A DNA stretch of 57,854 bases, taken from Sphingomonadales bacterium. Lineage in GTDB: Bacteria > Pseudomonadota > Alphaproteobacteria > Sphingomonadales > Sphingomonadaceae. The notes under the pieces are model-generated. The model did no database searches and was not told where the DNA came from. It saw only the letters and a program-made list of their open reading frames with translations. Shown one piece after another: positions 53,122 to 57,854 of the stretch; position 1 is the first letter of the stretch; every line of letters begins with the position of its first letter. Both the position numbers and the translations under genes were made by a program. The stretch lies in assembly GCA_027483465.1 (NCBI GenBank), contig JAIXUQ010000053.1, positions 1-57,854 of the forward strand, read 5' to 3'.

Positions 53122-54618
53122 TCAGGCGGCCTTGCGGGCCAGCAGATCCTCGATCATCAGCTTGCCGGTCGCCTTGGCGCTGCCCACCACACCGGGGATG
53201 CCGGCGCCCGGATGCGTGCCGGCGCCCACGAAATAGAGATTGGCCAGCATGTCGTCGCGGTTGTGGGTGCGGAAATAGGCGCTCTGCCACAGCACCGGTT
53301 CCAGGCTGAAGGCACTGCCCTGGTGCGCCGCCAGCGTCGTCTGGAAATCCTTGGGCGTCCAGGTCCGCATCGTCACCAGGTCGCGGCGCAGATTGGGGAT
53401 GGCCCGCCGTTCCAGCGCATCGAGGATGGAATCGGCATAGCGCGGCGCTTCCTTTTCCCAATCGATGTCCAGCTTGCCCAGGTGCGGCACCGGCGACAGC
53501 ACATAGAAGGCGCTGTGGCCGGGGGGGGCCATTTCCGGATCGGTCGCGGTCGGATGGTGGAGATAGAGCGAGAAATCATCGGCCAGCCGCTCGCCACCCC
53601 GGTAGATCTCGTCCAGCAGGCCCTTGTAGCGGTGGCCGAACAGGATGGAGTGATGCTTCACATCCGGCCGCTCGCCCTTCAGCCCGAAATAGGTGACGAA
53701 CAGCGACGGGGAGAAGCTGCGGCGCATCAGCTTGGCGGCCATTTCGGCCCCGCGCGGATGGGCGCTGAGCAGATCCTTGTAGGTGTGCACCACGTCGCCG
53801 TTGGAGCAGACCGCATCGAAGCGGCCTGACCAGCCATCGGCGCAGCGCACGCCGGTCACCCGGCCGCTGTCGGCCATGATGGCCTCCACCTTGCTGCCCA
53901 TGCGCACCTGGCCGCCCAGATCCTCGAACAGCTTGACCATGCCGCGCACCAGCGCATGGGTGCCGCCGCGCGGGAACCACACGCCCCATTTCTTTTCAAG
54001 GGCATGGATGAGGGCATAGACCGACGAGGTCTTGAACGGATTGCCGCCCACCAGCAGCGTGTGGAAGCTGAAAGCCTGGCGCAGCCGGTCATCCTCGATA
54101 TAGCGGGCGACCATCGAATAGACCGAACGGAACGCCTCATAGCGCATCAGCTGCGGCGCGGCGCGCAGCATCGACTTGAAGTCCAGAAACGCCTCGTGGC
54201 CCAGCTTCTGATAGCCTTCGCGGAACACATTGTCCGAGAATTTCAGGAACTGGCGATAGCCTTCCACATCCTTGGCGTTGAACTTGCCGATCTGCTCGAA
54301 CAGCGCGGTCTCGTCGTTCGAATAATCGAACACCGAGCCATCTTCCCACATCAGCCGGTAAAAGGGCGCCACCGAGATCAGCTCGACATAATCGCTCAGC
54401 TTGCGGCCCGACAGCGCGAACAATTCCTCAAGGCAGGTCGGATCGGTGACCACGGTGGGGCCGGCATCGAACTTGAAGCCGTCATCCTCGAACACATAGG
54501 CCCGGCCGCCCGGCTTGTCGCGCGCTTCGATCAGGGTGGTCTGGATGCCGGCCGATTGCAGGCGGATGGCCAGGGCCAGACCGCCGAAACCGGAACCAAT
54601 CACTGCTGCTGTCGTCAT
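53122..54618 (-). CDS. crtI: Phytoene desaturase (bacterial CrtI type)
   Basis: A 498-residue FAD enzyme that introduces double bonds into phytoene, normally four to give lycopene. GSGFGGLALAIRLQ near 8-21 is the dinucleotide-binding start, followed by E-A-R-D-K-P-GGRAY, and the C-terminal block NLYFVGAGTHPGAGIPGVVG then SAKAT is the bacterial phytoene-dehydrogenase signature. Length is typical (about 490-500). The ATG follows GGGAATGAA and overlaps the crtY stop by four bases (ATGA), so crtY and crtI are translationally coupled, with crtY first. A terminator lies 34 bases downstream. How many desaturations it performs cannot be read from sequence, but the presence of crtY and crtZ implies lycopene. 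Confidence 0.97.
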   Translation of the reverse strand: MTTAAVIGSGFGGLALAIRLQSAGIQTTLIEARDKPGGRAYVFEDDGFKFDAGPTVVTDPTCLEELFALSGRKLSDYVELISVAPFYRLMWEDGSVFDYSNDETALFEQIGKFNAKDVEGYRQFLKFSDNVFREGYQKLGHEAFLDFKSMLRAAPQLMRYEAFRSVYSMVARYIEDDRLRQAFSFHTLLVGGNPFKTSSVYALIHALEKKWGVWFPRGGTHALVRGMVKLFEDLGGQVRMGSKVEAIMADSGRVTGVRCADGWSGRFDAVCSNGDVVHTYKDLLSAHPRGAEMAAKLMRRSFSPSLFVTYFGLKGERPDVKHHSILFGHRYKGLLDEIYRGGERLADDFSLYLHHPTATDPEMAPPGHSAFYVLSPVPHLGKLDIDWEKEAPRYADSILDALERRAIPNLRRDLVTMRTWTPKDFQTTLAAHQGSAFSLEPVLWQSAYFRTHNRDDMLANLYFVGAGTHPGAGIPGVVGSAKATGKLMIEDLLARKAA

Positions 54619-55781
54619 TTCATTCCCAGTTCATATTTGACCAGCGTGCCCAGCGCCCGCAGCGGCGGGATGGGCGGCCGGCCGGAAAACACCCTTGGCC
54701 AGTCGTTCCAGCGATTGTCGGCCGCATAGAGGCGGCCGACCAGATCGTCCGGATGTTCGTAAAACCGTTCCAGGATCGTGCGCCGTTCCTCGTCGTGCGC
54801 GGCCAGGAACAGCATCCGATTGAGAATGCGATACATGCCCCGGCTGTTCCACACACGCACCGCGTGGTCGCGGGCGGCGCGGTGGATGGTCGCGGCATCA
54901 AAGGCGGGCAGGCCGGCGATCAGATCGGCCATGCGCACCGCATCGGGAAAACTGTAACCGGTCACCGGGTGGAACAGCCCGGCCGCCAACCCCACCCGCG
55001 CCACGCCGGGCACGCCTTCGTCAAGGAAGGCGCTGATGTCACCGCCCACCGCCAACGGCAGGATGCCGGCCTCCTCGCGGGTGACGGCGGTGATCGTCCA
55101 GCCCTGGGCCGCGGCATAATCGGCGATGTGGCGGCGCAGCAGATCGGGCGCCAGATCGCGGCCGTCGGAAAAATACGTGTCTTCGATCAGCACGTGGCGC
55201 GGGCCGAAAGGCAGCGTGTAGACAAAGCGATAGCCATCATGCTGCGGCACGGTGGCATCCATGATGATCGGGCCGGCCAGGCCATGATCCTGAGCCAGTT
55301 CCACTTCCTGGCCCAGGAATTTCTGCCAGCGCAGATCCAGCGCGCCGGTCTTCTTCTGGCCACGGCCGTCGATCACCGCGCGGCAATGCAGCACCCGCTG
55401 ATCGGCCAGCGTCACGCTGGTCGGGCTCAGCGCCACCACCGGCACGCCGGTGATGATGTGGCCGGGCGGCAGCGCGGCGGCCACGGCGGCGGCCAGCCGC
55501 TCGCTGTTGCTGCTGCCATAGCCGACGTTGAGCGTGCGGGCATGGCGCGGGAAGCGCACCGAATAGCAATCCCAGCGGTGGGCAAACAGCGGCTGGGTCC
55601 AGCGCCGCTGCTCGGCGTTGATGTCCAGCCCAAAGCTGGACCAGGTATGGTCCCCGCCGATGGTGGGCCCGGCCTCCACGATCGCCACCCGCACATCGGG
55701 GCGCAATTGCGCCAGCCGCAGGGCGATCAGCCCGTTGGCCAGGCCACCCCCGGCCAGGATGATATCGAAATCGGGCGTCAC
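54615..55781 (-). CDS. crtY: Lycopene beta-cyclase
   Basis: A 388-residue flavoprotein of the bacterial CrtY type that cyclises both ends of lycopene to beta-carotene. It begins DFDIILAGGGLANGLIALRL, the FAD/NAD-binding fold, then GGDHTWSSFG, PQHDGYRFVYTLPFG and LIEDTYFS, and near the middle AAGLFHPVTGYSFPDAVRMAD, all conserved in CrtY. The start is taken as GTG at 55781 because homologous sequence begins there; no strong ribosome site is visible, and the frame extends upstream to 55859 with proline-rich residues that are not family-like. It shares a 136-bp divergent promoter region with the P450 gene. Confidence 0.95.
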   Translation of the reverse strand: MTPDFDIILAGGGLANGLIALRLAQLRPDVRVAIVEAGPTIGGDHTWSSFGLDINAEQRRWTQPLFAHRWDCYSVRFPRHARTLNVGYGSSNSERLAAAVAAALPPGHIITGVPVVALSPTSVTLADQRVLHCRAVIDGRGQKKTGALDLRWQKFLGQEVELAQDHGLAGPIIMDATVPQHDGYRFVYTLPFGPRHVLIEDTYFSDGRDLAPDLLRRHIADYAAAQGWTITAVTREEAGILPLAVGGDISAFLDEGVPGVARVGLAAGLFHPVTGYSFPDAVRMADLIAGLPAFDAATIHRAARDHAVRVWNSRGMYRILNRMLFLAAHDEERRTILERFYEHPDDLVGRLYAADNRWNDWPRVFSGRPPIPPLRALGTLVKYELGMK

Positions 55782-55917
55782 GCAGCCGCTGTTAGCCGGG
55801 CCGGGCGGCGGGGGAAAGGGGAATGAATGTCGCTTGGGGCACCGCGACACCGCCGGCATTGCCCCGCCGCCGACAACTGCGTATCAGCACTCCGCACCAA
55901 GGGAGAGGTGACGCCGC
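55782..55917. promoter_or_regulatory. Divergent promoter region between crtY and the P450 gene
   Basis: This 136-bp spacer must carry promoters for crtY-crtI (minus) and the P450-hydrolase pair (plus). I cannot identify convincing -35/-10 pairs or a palindromic operator by eye; the plus-strand side ends in GGGAGAGGTG, which serves as the P450 ribosome site. Shared control of the two operons is plausible from layout alone. Confidence 0.4.
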
Positions 55918-57312
55918 ATGAATGCCCCGATTGCCAAGAGCGAGTTCATCCCCGCCGATCTGCCCGAACCGGGTTTCGCGGAGATCAGCCATATCCCCGG
56001 CATGGAACCGGCGCGCTTCAAGATGCTGCGCACCCTGCGCTTCCTGGCCAATCCGCTGGGCCGCAGCCGCGAACTGGTGGAACAATATGGCCATATCTTC
56101 CGGCGCCAGGATTTCGGCGGCTGGGGCGTTTCGATGATCGGCCCCGAAGCCAACGAGATGGTGCTGTTCAACAAGGACAAGATTTTTTCCAGCGAACTGG
56201 GCTGGAACCCGGTGCTGGAACTGCTGTTCCCGCGCGGCCTGATGCTGATGGATTTCGAGGAGCATCGCATCCACCGCAAGACGCTGTCGGTCGCCTTCAA
56301 GACCGAACCGATGCGCCATTATTTCGCCCAGCTGGATGAAGGCATCGCCCGCGGCCTGAAGCCGTGGCCGAAGGGGACAGGGGCCCGCAGCTTCAAATTC
56401 TATCCCGCGATCAAGGCGCTTACCCTTGATCTGGCCGCCACCAGCTTTCTGGGCGTGCCGTGGGGCGGCGAGGCCGACAAGATCAACAAGGCCTTTTGCG
56501 ACATGGTTGCGGCCTCCGTGGGGGTGGTGAGGAAGCCCCTGCCCTTCACCGCGATGAAGCGCGGCGTGGATGGCCGGGCGTTCATGAGCCAGTATTTCGC
56601 CCGCGAGATCCCCAAGCGGCGCGGCATCCAGGCCAACGACATCTTCACCCAGGTGTGCAACGCCCGCGACGAGAATGACCAGTTGCTGGGTGAGCAGGAC
56701 ATCATCGATCACATGAATTTCCTGATGATGGCCGCGCACGACACCACCACCTCGTCGATCACCTCGATCGTCTGGTGCCTGGCCAGATATCCGGAATGGC
56801 AGGACCGGATGCGCGCGGAGATCGCCGGCATCCGCGCCCGCCACGGCGCCCTGTCCTACGAGACGCTGGGCGAAATGGAGATCACCGACATGGTGTTCAA
56901 GGAGGCGCTGCGGCTGATCCCGCCGGTGCCTTCGATGCCGCGCCGGGCGGTGAAGAGCTTCGTGTTCCAGAACCATGTCGTGCCGGCCGGCGCGCATGTG
57001 GGCATCAACCAGATGATCAGCCACCGGTTGCCGGAATACTGGCCCAACCCCGAACATTTCGATCCCACCCGCTTCACGCCGGAAAACAGCCGTGGCCGCC
57101 ACAAATATGCCTGGGTGCCGTTTGGCGGCGGCGCCCACATGTGCCTGGGCCAGCATTTCGCCTATATGCAGGTGAAGATGTTCTTCTTCGCCCTGCTGGA
57201 GCATCACCGCATCGTGGCGACCAAGCCGCTGGGTGACGTGGAAAGCGATTTCCGCATGTTCCCGATTCCCAAGCCCAAGAACGGCCTGCCGGTGCGGATC
57301 GAGGCGATCTGA
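55918..57312 (+). CDS. Cytochrome P450, possible carotenoid-tailoring enzyme
   Basis: A 464-residue P450 with no membrane anchor. The heme-ligand motif FGGGAHMCLGQ places the Cys thiolate at 409; the ExxR pair is Glu329 to Arg332 (EALRLIPPVPSMPRR); the I-helix oxygen-activation segment reads AAHDTTTSS. The layout and the P-x-P-S-x-P-R run are like the CYP120/CYP26-like group, which oxidises retinoids and other isoprenoids in bacteria, but the subfamily is a guess. Divergent orientation next to crtY suggests a carotenoid, apocarotenoid or sterol-like substrate. Its stop overlaps the alpha/beta hydrolase ATG as TGATG, so both are one operon. No ferredoxin partner is nearby. Confidence 0.92.
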   Translation: MNAPIAKSEFIPADLPEPGFAEISHIPGMEPARFKMLRTLRFLANPLGRSRELVEQYGHIFRRQDFGGWGVSMIGPEANEMVLFNKDKIFSSELGWNPVLELLFPRGLMLMDFEEHRIHRKTLSVAFKTEPMRHYFAQLDEGIARGLKPWPKGTGARSFKFYPAIKALTLDLAATSFLGVPWGGEADKINKAFCDMVAASVGVVRKPLPFTAMKRGVDGRAFMSQYFAREIPKRRGIQANDIFTQVCNARDENDQLLGEQDIIDHMNFLMMAAHDTTTSSITSIVWCLARYPEWQDRMRAEIAGIRARHGALSYETLGEMEITDMVFKEALRLIPPVPSMPRRAVKSFVFQNHVVPAGAHVGINQMISHRLPEYWPNPEHFDPTRFTPENSRGRHKYAWVPFGGGAHMCLGQHFAYMQVKMFFFALLEHHRIVATKPLGDVESDFRMFPIPKPKNGLPVRIEAI

Positions 57313-57854
57313 TGGCGGTGATCCCGGCCCGGCGGCGGCGGATGGGCCTGTGGCGGCCGCTGCGCATCATCCTGCTGGCCCTGGTTGGCCTGATCGCCCT
57401 GGCCTGGGCCGTCTTTTCCACGCCCGATCTGCCCGAAGCCATGCTGAAGGCGAAATATGCCAATGCCGCCAGCCAGTTCATCGAACTGACGCCGGGCACC
57501 ACCATCCATGTGCGTGATCAGGGCCCGCGCGATGGCTTTCCGGTGGTGCTGGTGCACGGCAGCAACGCCTCGCTGCACACCTGGGAACCCTGGGTGGCGC
57601 GGCTGACGGCGAAGGGCTACCGCGTTGTCACCCTCGATCTGCCGGCGCATGGCCTGTCGGGCCCCACGCCGCAGGGGCTGTACACCAATGCCGCCTATGT
57701 CGGTATCGTCGAGCAACTGGTGGACCGGCTGGCCCTGCGCCGCTTTGCGCTGGGCGGCAATTCGATGGGCGGCGGGGTGGCCTGGCGCTATGCCGTCAAG
57801 CATCCGGAACGGCTGGCGGCGCTGATCCTGGTGGATGCCAGCGGCCAGCCGCAG
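57312..57854 (+). CDS. Membrane-anchored alpha/beta hydrolase, 3' end outside the window
   Basis: The first 181 residues are present and the frame is open at the window edge. A basic start (ARRRRMGLWRP) and one hydrophobic segment at about 18-34 anchor it in the inner membrane with the hydrolase domain outside. VVLVHGSNASLHTW (HG-x oxyanion loop) and GGNSMGGGVAW, whose Ser151 is the nucleophile, are visible, with DLPAHGLSG between them; the Asp and His of the triad should lie downstream. It is coupled by TGATG to the P450. An esterase acting on a P450 product or carotenoid ester is a guess from context; haloperoxidase-like or lipase roles fit equally well. Confidence 0.88.
   Translation, partial: MAVIPARRRRMGLWRPLRIILLALVGLIALAWAVFSTPDLPEAMLKAKYANAASQFIELTPGTTIHVRDQGPRDGFPVVLVHGSNASLHTWEPWVARLTAKGYRVVTLDLPAHGLSGPTPQGLYTNAAYVGIVEQLVDRLALRRFALGGNSMGGGVAWRYAVKHPERLAALILVDASGQPQ

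Overview
The window is high-GC DNA from an alphaproteobacterium, most likely a yellow- or orange-pigmented member of Sphingomonadales. Three things point there: the order panB, TPR membrane protein, bamB, der; a zeaxanthin-type carotenoid set (crtZ, crtB, crtI, crtY); and very large autotransporters. Genus cannot be fixed from this sequence alone. I see no tRNA, rRNA, insertion sequence, prophage or CRISPR array.

Layout. 1-2723 (+): the 3' end of an SDR/epimerase-like gene overlapping a CoxL-type molybdenum hydroxylase large subunit. 2724-3268: a gene-free gap holding a likely minus-strand structured RNA. 3269-6785 (-): a threonine aldolase-like enzyme, an EamA exporter, an FNR-type oxygen sensor and a universal stress protein. 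6914-18238 (-): a 3774-residue autotransporter built on about 28 passenger-associated repeats. 18343-23493 (-): a housekeeping block of panB, a TPR membrane protein, bamB, der and a zeta-class GST/maleylacetoacetate isomerase. 23650-26277 (+): a GPH sugar symporter, an MGMT/ATL-like protein and a LysE exporter. 26282-27381 (-): an ArsC/Spx-like protein, an EVE-domain protein and a small secreted protein.

27477-32344 (+): photolyase/cryptochrome, GreB, an isochorismatase-type hydrolase and UvrB, a group weighted toward DNA repair and transcription. 32383-34362 (-): four small exported proteins; two are paralogues of each other and flank a third, six-cysteine protein. I do not recognise any of these four. 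34439-36257: crtZ (+) and crtB (-) converge on an AT-rich 88-residue orphan gene. 36360-52871 (-): a 5503-residue glycine-rich autotransporter with about 70 copies of a roughly 65-residue repeat. 53122-55781 (-): crtY and crtI, overlapping by four bases. 55918-57854 (+): a cytochrome P450 and a membrane-anchored alpha/beta hydrolase that runs off the window.

Working together: CrtB makes phytoene, CrtI desaturates it to lycopene, CrtY cyclises it to beta-carotene and CrtZ hydroxylates the rings. The divergent P450 is a candidate for further tailoring. The two autotransporters take up almost half the window and should dominate the cell surface if expressed; BamB, encoded between them, belongs to the machine that would assemble their barrels. 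The most interesting unknowns are the secreted-protein cluster at 32.4-34 kb, the giant repeat protein, the structured RNA near 2.8 kb, the palindrome filling a promoter spacer at 18.29 kb, and the orphan gene inside the crt region.
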